The notes beneath the pieces are model-generated. The model was not told the origin of the DNA and did no database searches. It was given only the letters and a program-made list of their open reading frames with translations. 64,000 bases of DNA, taken from Terfezia claveryi (taxonomy: Eukaryota > Ascomycota > Pezizomycetes > Pezizales > Pezizaceae). The translations under genes were made by a program, and so were the position numbers. The DNA is taken from contig WHUX01000004.1 of the NCBI GenBank assembly GCA_015179025.1, positions 682,001 to 746,000 of the forward strand. The letters are read 5' to 3'. Below, piece after piece: positions 15,366 through 28,672 of the stretch (the stretch's first letter is position 1; the number at the start of each line of letters is the position of its first letter).

Positions 15366-17492
15366 ATGAATGTTCCGCCGCAGATCATCAAGGTCAAGCG
15401 TCGGAGGGACGAAGATCCTGTACAGGCTCTCGGTAGGACTAAAATATACCTACTAGCACTTACATCCCAGCCATCAACGACTAATACTAATATAAACAAT
15501 AGTTGTGAACAAGAAGATCCGTGGCTCCACAGACTCCGGCCCCGAGTCAAGTTCATCATGGCTATCTCCAGGATCTACTGTGTACCGGTTACAGAGGACC
15601 GAGGGAAAGGGTGGTGAGGTGGAAGCTCCGGAGGAAGGCAGATTGGAGATACCGATAGTGAGGAATACTGTTGCAGAAACAGTAACGGCAGCGGCTACAG
15701 AACCTCGCCCGATTGCGACTCATGCGTCACTCTCAGTCCACACACCTACTATGGGCTCTACTACCCCAACCAAGAGAAAGGGTGCGCCGGAGAGTCCCCT
15801 CATGATGGTGGGTGTGCCTGGGTTCGACCATACCCCACCAATACCAAGCCCAAGGCAGACGACTACTACGACTGCAGGAGTAGCTACAAGTCATAGACAT
15901 CCCCCAGGAGGAAAAGACAATGCGAGCCTTCTCCAGGTACCTCAACCTCGGAGGTACCATCTTGCACACAGGGTGTCGCACAAGCGAGGGTCGACACCAG
16001 GTTCTCCTGTGAAATGGGGGCCGGGTAGTCCGAAGAAGTCTGCTGTGTTCATGGAGGGAGATGGGTCTGGGGTTGGGTGCCCTGTGAGTCTGAGTGCGGG
16101 TGGGGCAGCAGGGGTGCATAGAGAGAAAAAAAGAAGGAGGGAAAGGAAGGAAGAATTGAGGGTTATGCTAAGTAGGGAGAGTTTAAAGGAGAAGGCAAAA
16201 ACCCAGGCGGAAACGATGCCGGTACCGAGTACGAGGAAGAGACCCAATGTGAATCCGTTGGAGAAGAAACAGAATGAAGAGCGGAAAAGGAAGCTTCTGG
16301 GGAAGACGGAAATTCTTGAACCAATACCTTCGGAAAATGGAATGGATGTGGATACACCGAAAGTGCCTCAACAAACGAAGCCTGTGGAATCCCCCGAGGA
16401 AAGGACGCACACAAGCATCCCGTTAGAGATAACATTGATAACGGCGATAACGAGCTCTCGAAACAACTACAGTCCATGGTATTGGCGTATCTGAATGACC
16501 AAGACGGCATCACAAATCTACCTACAACCCCTCCAGCAACAATAAGGCAGAATCCGGGTCAAGGCAGCAGAAGATTATCGGCGGTGGTGTTGGCGGGGGA
16601 GTTGGGAGAAGATGGATAGGCCAATGGGGATGTGTAGGAGCAGAAGTGCAAGAAGCGAGAGTGACGCAGGATTAACAGAGGACGAGAGCGAGTTAAGCGA
16701 GAGTGAATATGTGTATGATGTGTATGTGAAGCAGACCGTGGAGCATAAAAAGTTGGTGAGCGCAGCGAGAGCCGCTGTTGCTGGGGTGGCGGGTGCGCTT
16801 GTGGATGCGGAATCACAACTCTCGGCGATGAAGCCAGGGGAGTATGGTCTCTTGGTGTATGTCTCCGCTTCCTCGAGCCTAGTTTACAAATGTCGTGCAT
16901 ACTGACTGTTGATAGGATATCAAATCCTGATGATGAAGAGTGGTTCTACGAAGGCGGCTGGGAGGATGAGGACAAGAGCGAGGAGGAAGGTCTGAGTGAT
17001 GATGAAGACAGTAATGGTATGCACTACTATTCACTGTGAACATATTATATTTCGTTTTTATAACCCTGGTGCCTTGCAGCCGAGGACTACCACACCAATG
17101 ATTACCCCGACGAAGAAGAAGTAGACGAGGATTTTTTGGGCGAAAACGACAATGACGAATACAACATTGATGACGATGACGAGATAGAAAGGAACTTATA
17201 CAGTGGGCTCATGGGGCATCGTGGTAATATGGTACAAAGTGATGGCGAAGGTGACAGTGAGAGTGAGTCGTATGAGAAGGTTTATGGCCGCGGTTCTCAA
17301 AAGCGGGATGGTTGGGACTTGGGTGGAAGAAGAAAGTTTGCGCCGGGAGAAGAAGAGTATGATTTAGCTGAGGCCAGTGGAAGTGAGGACAGTGATGTGG
17401 AGATGGTAAGGAGAAAGTTGGAGAGGGGTGTGTGGGGGATCGGTTCAAGGAGCTCGGTGATGGAGGGGGATAGTGATGAGGACATGGACTGA
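15366..17492 (+). CDS. IWR1: Iwr1-like protein (RNA polymerase II nuclear import)
   Basis: Exon 1 (15366-15432) encodes MNVPPQIIKVKRRRDEDPVQ, the conserved Iwr1 opening. An intron at 15433-15502 leads to exon 2. The 3' half is clear: an exon ending at 16856 (GLLV), intron 16857-16915 (GTATGT donor), exon 16916-17016 (ISNPDDEEWFYEGGWEDED), intron 17017-17079, and exon 17080-17492. The join over that last intron makes DSNAEDYHTNDYPDEEE, the Iwr1 C-terminal signature. The product is roughly 600 residues, longer than yeast Iwr1 because of a low-complexity middle and an acidic tail. Between about 16360 and 16660 the frame changes twice. Either two small introns lie there (for example 16363-16452, GTGCCT to ACGAG) or a base is missing in a C/G run; I cannot settle this. 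Family role: binds assembled Pol II and directs its importin-dependent nuclear entry. The basic KRRR near the N-terminus fits a nuclear localisation signal. Confidence 0.85.
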
Positions 17493-20400
17493 GACTGTGC
17501 ATGAAGTGGCTCTATGAAGGGAATAAGAGATGTAGGTGGAGGTGCATAGGTGTGGGGCCAGCCATTTTCGGTGAGCATAGAGCATTGATGCTAACTGATT
17601 TTTGGTCGCCTGAAGCATGTTACAGTATTGGCTTTGTTGTTGTCTTTTTGTGTTGCGTTTTTTTGGTCAAGGTTTTCTTCACTTTGCTTCAGAAATTACC
17701 CACCCAAAAGGTGATTTGGTTTTGTTTGGTTGAATGTTCATAACCTGGCTTGAATTTTAGATGATTACTGTAAACTAGCTTCTACTTTAGTATCGTACAG
17801 CGGAACAGCTGTCAATGGCAAAACGCCCCAACACCTGCACAGAGCTACAATTCCGCACCCAATTACCACATCACAACGCAACAACCATGCATATTGAAAG
17901 CCAGATTAATCAGACGCCACACGCAAGCCGTAACTAGCTTGAGATGAGCCCCAGAATACCACAGGAACATAGTACAATTCATGCGGTATAATGTAGTTTG
18001 GGATGGCAATATTTGGGGTAGGCATAGAGAATATTTTCGCTTGAGAAGTGTGAGCGGCCACTGCTACACTTCGGTGCGGAGAACTGATCAGACTCTTGCG
18101 GATTCACCAGTCGCTGAGTAATCCCCGCTATAACTGCCAACAGCGTTCTATGACCACTCAGGATAGGTAAAGCATGCGACCAATGTATTACAATTTTCCC
18201 CTGGACTTTTAGCGGTTATGCAGAAGTTATTGCCGAAAGCTGATATTTGGTTACCCTGAGTTCGACAGTCAATTATTTGGAGTAAAACTGACCAACATTT
18301 TCTTTCTTTATGGGATTTGAAAATAATTCTCAGACATTGAGGTAGGTATCCCTGACTATTTCATAATCGCTAGCTGCACGCTGTTACCCTACATTGGGAG
18401 AAGATTCGGAAGAAGGTGGGGGACGTTGGTGAGAAATGAATGATAAGAAAAAGTGGATGAAGAAGGTGAAAGAGGGGGAAGCTGCAAAGACAAGCAAATG
18501 TGTGATGGTATGAGTATGCGGACTGATCTCTTAAGGATCTCTTAAGACACTGTACTTTTGTTCCAACAGTGGTTCTTGTTATTCTATACCGCGGTTTTTA
18601 ATTCTTTTCAGTGCTTGCTTGCGTTCCATTCAGCCTGTCCATCATCATGCCACTGGACTATCAAAGGAATTAAAATGTGATAGTTCCTTCAGCCGTATGC
18701 GATACATAGCCCATGGGCCCATATATAACTTTGAATAAAGAGGACGAGAGGAAGTGCAGAAAAGATCAAGGCAAGTAGCTGTGCCCGTGATTAAAGCCGA
18801 GTAAGAAATCCCCCGTATGCGCATTCGATGCTTCACGATATGCTAGGTACATTTTGCATGCACGTTCTTGAGATACAGTAATCAATAAATTAAGGCATCA
18901 ATATCATGGAAGGAAGGCCACTAGCACAGGTAGGTGTCATGAGTCGCAGTTCAAAAGCAACGGGAAGAGTCTAGAGCCTATATAATTTCAACCACTATGA
19001 GTTCCCTATATAGGATTTACTATTTCAAAAGTCATATCCAGCGTGCAAGTTAGATATACCGCAGTACTAATGAAGTTTCGGCATTTGATTGTATTTTGAG
19101 TAGTTCGCTGCCCATTTTGAAAATTTGTCATAATTTAGATATCAATTCTGTGGCAAACTCCCTGATTAGGTATATGCCCTGTCCTTGATAGAGGCTTGCT
19201 AATACAATTCAGGATTAGCAAATTTTCTTTTGTGAATCTGAATGGTGAGACACAGGAAGTGGCTTTTACCTCGATGCCATGGCGTTAGTCCTCGGTTTTA
19301 TGGTACTGTATATATCTATTCTGGGCCAATACCTCGATCTATTGTAGTCTGGTTGGACCCTGCTACAGCTGGTTACAACCAATCACAACCGGTATCGTAG
19401 ATATAGACCCTATTCTAGTTAGCAGTAGTATCGAGATTCAGATTCCGGATTTATGTTGATCACAGTGGATAGAGCTCAGTCTCACGCAGCCGACAGGCAA
19501 AGTGTCGAACCGCTATAATTACTGAACCTACAGGAAGACAAAGCGGGGAAGCTCAAGACGCAAAATAGTTTCCGAATTCCTCACTCCTAATTCCCGAACC
19601 CCAAGCACCAAGCACGAGAAGTTAAAGGTGGCGTTGGTGCCGCTGAAAACTATTGGATTTAGTATGTGCATGAACACGCAGACCTCTGGTATCTCCTAGC
19701 CTCGTAGTAACCAGTCTGTTGTCTCGCGCTTCGTATTTTCTCCATCGGCGATTCCCTAGCCGTTACCAAGCTTGCGTGGGATGTATACAATATGTCTAAT
19801 GACACACTCAGCGAGGTCAGGAACATCCCTGATGAGATCAACTCGTAGACAGGAGATGTTATCCTGCGAATGAATATATACGACTTCTTGATAGCTAGTA
19901 TCTTGGAGACGCCGTGGTGGAGTTTACATTATACGGGGTATATTATCTCCTCCTGCATTGATAAGGTATTCTTAGGACTTTTCATCATACATTACCCTCA
20001 ACTCAAGCCCTCCCAACCCCCCAGGCGCACAGATCCCTAGTTTCATTTGATTATCAATTTAAAATTGGGGAATATTTCCTTTTAGAGTTCTTGAGCCCGT
20101 TACGGTGAATTTTTATTGATTATTTGCTCCGAATCATAACCGACTAGATATATGCATGTATACAGAGAACAAAGCCCTAATTATTGTGTTCACAAATTAA
20201 AAGTATAGATAGGAGCCAACCCCCATCAAATCGTTGCAGCCCACTAACCCCCATTCACTATACCAGTATGCGGTCGTATAAATATGTACATATATATCGA
20301 TGTATGTATGCATGTACATATGTACTCTATATACAATACGTTGCAAACCGGGGCTCCGCATGCAGTAAGCAAACCCGGTATAGTTGGAGTATATCCTTAT

Positions 20401-23400
20401 AGGTAGTGTACGATGCGGAGGTAAGAAAGAAGCGGAGGTTGCACCCCTGCAGCAGCACCGGGTGACGGCCAAAGTGGGGGGGATCAAACGAAGGGGATGA
20501 TTGGAGGGAAATCGAGGTATGGTATGAAGAGCATGTGAGATTTAGATGAAGCGGTGTGTATGTGAGCAATGAATACGATATTGAGTGCCAGAGCCAAGTC
20601 TTGATAACCTCAATATAAGTATATATTATTATCAATGTCCTCATGGTACAGTACTATAAGTTGGCAATAATAAAGCTGCAGCTAATGTATATCTCATCAG
20701 CTCAATAGTGAATATGAACAAACATCGCTTTCCATGCACAATAAAAGATACATAGCACATGTCGTGAATAATAGATCTAGACTAGAGAGCAGTGATGCTG
20801 TGTCCCAACTTACAACTCATCCAAACCCGTGGGTATGGGTATCGTTGGCAATACTTGACCTGGGTATGTGTGTATGCACATGTACGCGAATGGGGCGTGC
20901 ATATGCGATCGATCGGGATCGGAAGATCGGCTCCACCGGTGTTCGCATGTGAAGAGTAGAGGCAGGAGATTTTTGTGTTTGCATGTGCTTCTTTGTGATG
21001 TTATGATGGGGCCACTTACCGAATGGTGGTGCCCCTTACTCCGCATGATGGTGAAGGTTTATCTCCTCGGGATTTCGATTAGGTATAGAAACCAGGTAGT
21101 AAGAATGCTCAACAACGGAATCCCTGGCAAGGAGGTAATTAAGTCGGGAAAAGGGTACTCCAGCCGAAATCAAAATGAGCTTCCAGAAGCCGCCGTAAAC
21201 CCGGTAACAGTTAAGGCAGAGTACATACTTCGGCTGGCATTCGCAGCGGCCATAATGTTGCTTCTGTATAATGCCTGCCGTGGCTCCCTTTTCTTAGCTT
21301 CTCAGCTACAAGCTTACACTGCTAACTCCGGTATGGTATGATAACGTTCCCCGTGAAATATCAACGGTTCCTTCGGGTCTCAGATTTAGATCCTTCATCT
21401 GTCAATGGATCGCTTAGGACACATCTGCATGCGAAGGAAGAAGACCTCGATGCACTGGGGTACCGGCAGTTCTGCACCTGTTTAGGTACCTACCACCAAA
21501 CAAGCGCCTGCGGACTTGGATCAGCTCCCGCGGGATTTATCCTAGTGTAAAGTGATGTTGTGTAGGGTTGGTGTTTTATATCGCGTGACCTCAAATTGAT
21601 CAATGTTCCAATGAGAGAACGGTCGTGTGCGTCGAGTTTCTGCCTCTCCTCTAGAAGTAATGTAAGCAAAGTGACTCGTACTGTTACCTCTCCCACCAAG
21701 CTCGTTTAAGGTTCGAGCTGCTAAGCACAGTTTAGACCTTGAGCGCCGTGGCCCACGCACACACGTGGCATCCCACACTCCCCCACCTCCACAGTCTCGC
21801 AAAGGCAGACAGAGGAAGATCAGACCAATCGCTCATCTCCCCATCTCCTCCCTCACCCCGTCGTGATGCGAATGCGTATCTGGCCTAGCTAACCCCAACC
21901 TCGTGCCAACATCCAAGACATACCTACCCTTTTCCCCGTTTTTGTTCTCGCGTCCCGGGAGCTCCTCGCCATCGCGAATGCCATGTCAGGTACCGTCTCC
22001 AAGCCAGATGTAGATGCCCTCGGTATTGCATGCGCAGGGGGATAATTATTCCGATCCCGCCCCTTTATGCTCGATCTCGGGATCCTCGCATACCTTGCCA
22101 TGCCTTCCCGTGGCTGCATTGTGGGGGGGTGAAACCGCATCTCGCTTGCCGAACGCATCCTGTGCCAATTTGATCCGTTCTAGAACTGTCAGAATACCTC
22201 TCGAGTTTATGGATATTGGGTACCGGGTATTGGGTAATATGGGGTGAACAGTCAGCTTCAAAAAGCAAAATCCCGAAGAGTAGGAGGAGGTTGGGGAACG
22301 TGGAGGAGCTCAAGAAGGTTAACCTAGAATGAGGTTCCTTCACGAAATGTGATCTACCTCGAACGACCTATGACCGGCAAGCATGACCAAAAACAAATTA
22401 TATCCGTAACGTTAGGGTTCTTTTTACTACACACGGAGCCGCTGCAGCTTGTACCAGTAGGTTGTCTTGTGGATGTTTCCGAGGCAAACCCGTTGCATGT
22501 GTATGCCATTTTAGTCCTTCATTATTCCCATCTGGCCTGGTGGACCTGCGGGCTGGGTCTCATATATGAAAATTGGAGTTGGAGATGTGGTACGAGAGGC
22601 GGAATGAGGGATGCACACCGCTACGCTTGCAATGGGGAACCTGCGTGGAAGCTGTCCTCAATGGCCCAGCCCGCCATGGCTCTTCGTTATATTAGAATGC
22701 CTGTCTTTCAGCACTGCTTAATTGGCTGGTATATTGACACGTCCCAATGACTGTCAAAGCACACGTGACATCTCAAAGGGCATCCTGGTTTTCAGCTCCC
22801 ATGTTCCCCATACAAGTATTTATAATTGCCCCAATTCACTTGCTGGTGTTTCGTACAATACGTAAAGTGGGGTATCCAACTGAAGTAATCTCACCCACTT
22901 CCTCACTCCACAGATGCAAAGGAAATAATCATCCAATTTGAAGCACATTGCATGCACATGCAAAATTGTTCATGCCCTGAACATCACTCTAGGATCAGGC
23001 GCCCTCGTGCATGCAATTGAGTCTTCTAAGTGAGATACATACGATGCGGGGAAGCGAAAAAGAACAGGAATGCAACAGTGCAGTCTAGTTGCCATTTCAC
23101 CTCGTAGCTGGTGCAGCAGTCCGAAATCCATAATTTGGAGTTGATAAATAACCATGATGGTGTGGAGGTGCAAATTCGAATTCAGTTCACCTTGCGATGT
23201 TAACGTTGTCGTTTGCTGAGCTCCTCCACGTTTCTTTTTCCATCTTACTTTAATGCCGATACATATTTTTTTTTTTTTTAAAATTCGCAACGTCTTAAAA
23301 ATGCTTTACCTGCAAAAATAAATGTCGTCAAGTGATGACTGTCTTTGCTTGTGCCCACTGTGCATCCACGTTCCTAGTGCATATCCTAAAAGACACCTCT

Positions 23401-26400
23401 GGGCCGTCGATCGCCGAGAAAACAAAAATACCAGTAAAGTGAAGATCATTATCATGCACAATTGCTGTGATTGATCGTGAGGATAACCACAGAAATCATC
23501 CCTCTCAAAGTCTTGTGGGGCACAATCATAATCCAGTATCCGTGGGGTACAGTATGCATGCGGGTAATAAAGAAGAAGCCGAGTCTTTGGCTCTAGAAAT
23601 TATAAAGAGAAGTGGGATAATTGAGGGAATGTGGGGGATTCAATTTGCTGTGGGGTACCGTACATATGATGTCTTACATATGTGCTATGTATATGTAAGT
23701 ATCTGCAGAGTGCAGAATGTAAGAGGCAAGCCACTACTAGTCTCATGCCGGTCACGACCTACCGAGTGGACCATCGTCACTACAAATCCCAAGTCGTATC
23801 GATACACTAATGAACTTGTCGTGGTATCAGAATGAGAAGCTGTCGGCTCGATTCAGTGCTAGGAGTATGACTGAGAACATAACCAGACTACTGAGAACAC
23901 AAGTATTGTGACTACAAAAGAATGTCATGCTACTGTATGAAGCGAACACGCTCTCTTCTTCTGGCCTTGGCAGAAGTAGCATGAAGACCCCAACTCCATA
24001 ATATGATTATTGCATCCCGTAAAAGAAAAAAATAAAAAAATAAAAAAGGGAAAGAAAAAAAAAAAGAGGGTAAAGAAACAAAAAAAAAAAAGTAAAAGCG
24101 AAGCAGTGGCGTTTATCCATTATCCTGTCCCAAGAAATCGGTAGCGAGCGTCGTCATAGTCGTCTTCGAACTTCCCTTTTCTCCCCTCACACCCTTGAAA
24201 CATTCATTGGTGAAACAATTCACATACGTACATTCCATGTTACATATTTCTTGACGATCTTCATCAGTCACTCTATGATGCATCAACACGAGAAGCCCCC
24301 CTCAATACCTACCCCGCTCCCGTGTTCGACATTGTTACACGAATCGAGTAGCCGAACTGAGACGAGTCAACAAGCGTTGCTTATTTTAAGCAATGTTGGT
24401 AAGATTGTATACTGAGTATGCCAATATGTATCTGGAATTCTGACCCGCTGCCTGGGTACTTATCTAAAGAAAAGGAGTGAAGATTGAGATACATTAATGT
24501 GTCAATGTGTATGAATGGACTTCCACACAGAGGTAACATATCACACCACTATACATACGTTTGCGCTCCCTTTGGTGGGCCCATTAGATTACGAAGATTC
24601 CCCACACTTCCATCAATCAGGATCCTGGTTTCACTGATTTTAAATAGTATAGCTGCAACTCTATAGAGTAGTTGGTAAAACTACCGGATAGCGTCAGAAT
24701 TCCTACCGTCTTTTGCTCCTTCTCAACAATTCGAGGTGATGTGGGATGTGACTGATCGTAGGATGTCCACGAATTGGAAAATGGCCTAGGACCCTGCAGC
24801 TGTCTTCGCTGTCTAATATATTTCCACGCGCGATTGAGGTACCGGCTCCGATATTGTGCCTATGCCTGAGAAGGAACGCCATTGGATGACTTCACCCTGT
24901 GAGAATGTACAGGGATGACGGCGGTGACTCTTGTGATATCCGAAGTCATTGTATAGAAGACAATCTTTTCTTTCGTTCAGCTAATGTGAGGTGCAAGGAT
25001 GTGCACTAGAGGCGGGGAGTTGAGAAAGAATGGTGGGGAATGGTGGGAGGAATTTTATGATATCATTCCCCACGAACTACCGATCCATATACCCCGTCTT
25101 GCGCCTAAGCGCTACACATTTGATACATTCTTTATATTCGATACAGTATAGCTTTTACCGGCTGTCTGATATTGCAACCGGCACGCTTGCTGACTATAAA
25201 GTCGTCATAGAATGAAGGACGCCTTAAAGCACTGCACAAGCAGGAACGGGGTACATTACCTGTGGACTCAGTGCAGGACTTCAGCATCCAATCAAATGGT
25301 GATTTGCGACCGAAGCAGCAAGAGATGGGGGGGATGACTAACGGGTATATCTCCAGACCAAAGTTCCATACATGAAAAAAATAATCCAGAACATAACCAG
25401 CGGGATAAATGGATCTGGATGAGGTGTAAAACGGGCAAATGCTAGGTACCACCACTTCTTAGCCCCAGTCAGGGAATTGAGCTCCATGTTAAAACTGGCA
25501 TTCGCCACTTTAACTGTTTCTGTGTGATATAAAGCTTCATTTTTCATGTACATGCAGGATAATATGAATATTCTATCTCAATCCATAATCGCATCGGCGA
25601 TTGGGCAGCAACATTCAATGATCCCTTATCTGAACTGAGATTTGTTTATTCCACTTTTGGAAAGAATATAAGGCCATAAAGCTCAAGCATAAGCAAGCTG
25701 CACACAGTCGTTTCATCGAATTCAAGGTCTCATATGCAAATTGAACACTGCTTTGCATAGCTATCTGCCACGGTACTTTTCGGATCACTTCTTTAAGCCT
25801 GAATTAACTTATTTAGTGCTAAAAGGACGTCGCGGCAAAATTCCCATAAATTAAACCATTGAGAATTGGTATTATTTATTCCGGAATTGGCTTTATATAA
25901 TTGTGCATGCACAGCTGTTCTCAACCGTGGCATGGCACCGCTGAGGAATAATATTTTTCCTTACCCCCAAATCGCCTCACACTCGCCAGACAACCTACTT
26001 CCACCAGAAACGTATGACCTAGAGCTTGAAGTATGACATATGCCCATGCAGGTGAATGTCAATCCGGGGTATGGGGTGCTTATGGCAGGGTAATGGGGTG
26101 ATGTATTTTCCCCCGAGAAAGCTGTTCTGAATACTGTCAAATCCAAAGAACGTTAGTTAAATATTTCCGGTAAACTTGAATGAACAATGATTACCGTATT
26201 GGCTGGTGAGATAATATGACCGGTGGAGGTGTGCAACCAGACTAGATGGCGGTCTGGACCCGAAGGCACCTCTTGAGGCACATTACATACTTGCGTTTGC
26301 ATACCGATGTCGCCGCCACAGTAACTGGTACTGTAATGCATTTAGCGTTGCATATCCAGTCAACCGTGGCGGGCAAGTTGAAGGGCGGTACCTATGTCTT

Positions 26401-27670
26401 AGTGGTTAGATATTTCTTTCTCGATCTCATCAACCTGCACACGAAAAAGTAAAGTTGAGGACATGGTCACATACCACAAGTCAGAATGTCGAACTCCATA
26501 GCAGCTATGTAAAAAAACTAGTCATTCTTCATCTGGAAACGGGCGTTTTTGCTTTTCCCCACAAAGCTGCACATACCGAAAGTCGTCAAGATCTCACAGT
26601 ACGCTGGATCGCTCCAGATGCAAAATTCCTCTTCATAACCATATATATATTTCTTTTCTTCTTTTTCCCCCTCTTGTGGCGAGAGACGGGGAGGTATCAG
26701 TGACAGTATCGCGCCACGCCATTGCTGTGCACATGACATGTTTCGCCGCTGTAACTTGTCAGTCTCGCGTTCCTAAGTAACGTTAAAAGCTGCCTCGAAT
26801 TTCAAGAACATCCAACGCCCGAGGCTACCCAACCAACGTGCAACCTGCTTGGAAGAGCTCGCAGCATGCAAGAGCTGCCTACAGCGATTGGTACCGCAGG
26901 CATCTGACGAGCCCATACTGCAAGTCCAACATATGCAGCACGAACTTCACCACCCTCAAATATAATCACACCAAGTGTGGGCGACAGCAGTGACAGCTAA
27001 CATCAGAACAAAGTACCCTTGGCCTGCACACAGCATACAATTTTTGGCTGCATCCTCCCCACCCCTGGTTCATTCCCACCCCCTCCCCTTTGCTACCCCC
27101 TCGGCACCCCACGGCCTTGCAAACCGAACGCTGCTCCTCCAACTACGATCCTCCTCCACTACTCCCCTGCTAGAGAGCCCATCCTAGTTTAGCCAGTATA
27201 TCCAGCTACAATCACATTGTCGGGGGACACCTTCACGGCTTCCGAGGAAACAACCTCGTCCCACCCCTGAACCCCGGCTTAGTTTCACCTAGTGTGATTG
27301 GACCCTTTCAAATCGAATAGCAGACCCATTTTGGCTGTTCCCAGGGTTCATGCTTCGTCCCCTGCTCCCAAGCAGCGACCTGTGCTGCACGAACTGGCTT
27401 GGTCGTGGCGGTTTTGGCCTCACATTGAGCAGGCCTGTTCACTCACATCCCAGGCAACGGTGGTAAATATCTATGCACCCGAGCCCCCCCTACAATGACT
27501 TCACTACCCGAACTACATATTTCACCTCATCCCTCCTCTGTTCTCACCTCTGTTGACTTCACACCATCACCAAAGCCATTTGCCCTCAAACACAATACAG
27601 CTTCCTCAAACATCACTAGAAACGCATTACTCAATCCCGATATTTATCCAACTCATCAACAGATCCAACA
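17493..27670. other. Ten-kilobase gene-poor region
   Basis: I find no gene I can name. ORFs of 130-160 codons (20868-21341, 22349-22750, 23467-23835, all +) lack recognisable motifs and have unusual residue mixes. A more GC-rich stretch at 21700-22350 is open in several minus-strand frames but gives no consistent gene. Dispersed 16-bp-motif relatives occur at 19344, 23881 and 26231. An A-rich purine tract lies at 24023-24095, just downstream of a 41-codon minus ORF (24113-24238). The stretch 26800-27670 is the C/T-rich 5' flank of the PHO80-like gene. Confidence 0.45.
24023..24095. repeat. A-rich low-complexity purine tract
   Basis: About 70 bases are nearly all A with interspersed G and a few T or C, including A runs of 11-12. 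No coding or structural role is evident. Confidence 0.8.
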
Positions 27671-28672
27671 ATGAGGCATACTCCTGCATCATCAAGAGGC
27701 AACTCGGCCCCTAATACACCACCTCTATCAATCTTGACCGCTGAAGACAAGGATGTCTTCAATCTACCAGCCGTTGAGGCTTTGAGACTCATGGCACGAG
27801 CGATAGAGGTCTTGGTTTCCTTCACCGGGGATATTCCACCGACTCCTCCTCTCAGCCAACCTACCTCTCCAGCACTGTCTGCAGTGAACGACAAAGGACT
27901 ACAAACCCCATCAGAATCTCCAAACATGGATTCGTCGACACTTAATGCAGGGTTTTCATTTGGATCCGAAGGCAGCTGTGATTTAGATGGGGTGAAGGTG
28001 AAGAAGCACTCATCAAAGCCCACCGGAGAGGAGGAAGGAAAGTTCATTGCCGCAGGTGTTGACAATGCTATACAACATGGAGCAATCACAAGAAAGTTCT
28101 GGAGCAAGTCAGTGCCAGAGATCCCAATTGAGGATTATATCTTCAGGTTTGTAGCCCTGACTCCTTGTTTCCATGGAGCAATGTCTGACCTTCAATGTAG
28201 GATCCACCGATTTTGCCCCATGTCCACAGCCGTTTATATCGCTGCATCCGTCTACCTCCACAGACTTGCTGTTGTTGATCGGATACTACCCATCACACGA
28301 TACAATGTACATCGATTGGTCCTTGCCTCCCTACGAGTTGCTAGCAAGGCATGCGAGGATCTCTCTCACTCACATAAGAGGTTTGCCAAAGTTGGAGGCC
28401 TAAGTGAGAACGAGCTGTCAAGGCTCGAAGTCAGTAAGTTACCGTCTTCTATCTTCTACATCACTCACTATCTACGGCGCTAACAAATGTATATAGGCTT
28501 CTGCTTCTTGGTCAACTTTGAACTCCAAATCAGCAAGTCTGTAATGGACCGACAAGTCGCAGCCCTTCGCAATATTGCTGCAACACAAGTCATGATGGGC
28601 AAGCCAGCATTACAACCACGGATGCCAAAAGACATTCAACGCCGACCGACAACAGTATATGTGGATTGTTAA
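27671..28672 (+). CDS. PHO80: PHO80/PREG-type cyclin
   Basis: Three exons: 27671-28146, 28201-28433 and 28497-28672, giving 294 residues; yeast Pho80 has 293. Intron 1 (54 nt, no in-frame stop) is supported because its removal joins IEDYIFR to IHRFCPMSTAVYIAASVYL, the conserved start of the Pho80 cyclin core. Intron 2 (63 nt) has donor GTAAGT and branch GCTAAC. The core continues ITRYNVHRLVLASLRVASKA, then KVGGLSENELSRLEVSFCF, typical of N. crassa PREG and Aspergillus PhoB. The first 130 residues are Ser/Pro/Thr-rich with several TPP sites, possible CDK targets. Family role: regulatory subunit of the Pho85-like CDK that keeps the phosphate-starvation transcription factor (Pho4/NUC-1) inactive when phosphate is plentiful. 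The start is the first ATG of the open frame in a CAACAATG context. Confidence 0.92.

Noticed and set aside
20868..21341. 157-codon + ORF
   Set aside because: Biased residue mix, no motif, and no splice or promoter support in a gene-poor region.
22046..22343. Minus-strand frames in a GC-richer patch (includes ILTVLERIKLAQDAFGKR)
   Set aside because: A protein-like stretch exists, but frames conflict and no start, stop or splice set gives a coherent gene.
27631..28107. 158-codon minus ORF opposite the PHO80-like gene
   Set aside because: It is antisense to a well-supported exon.
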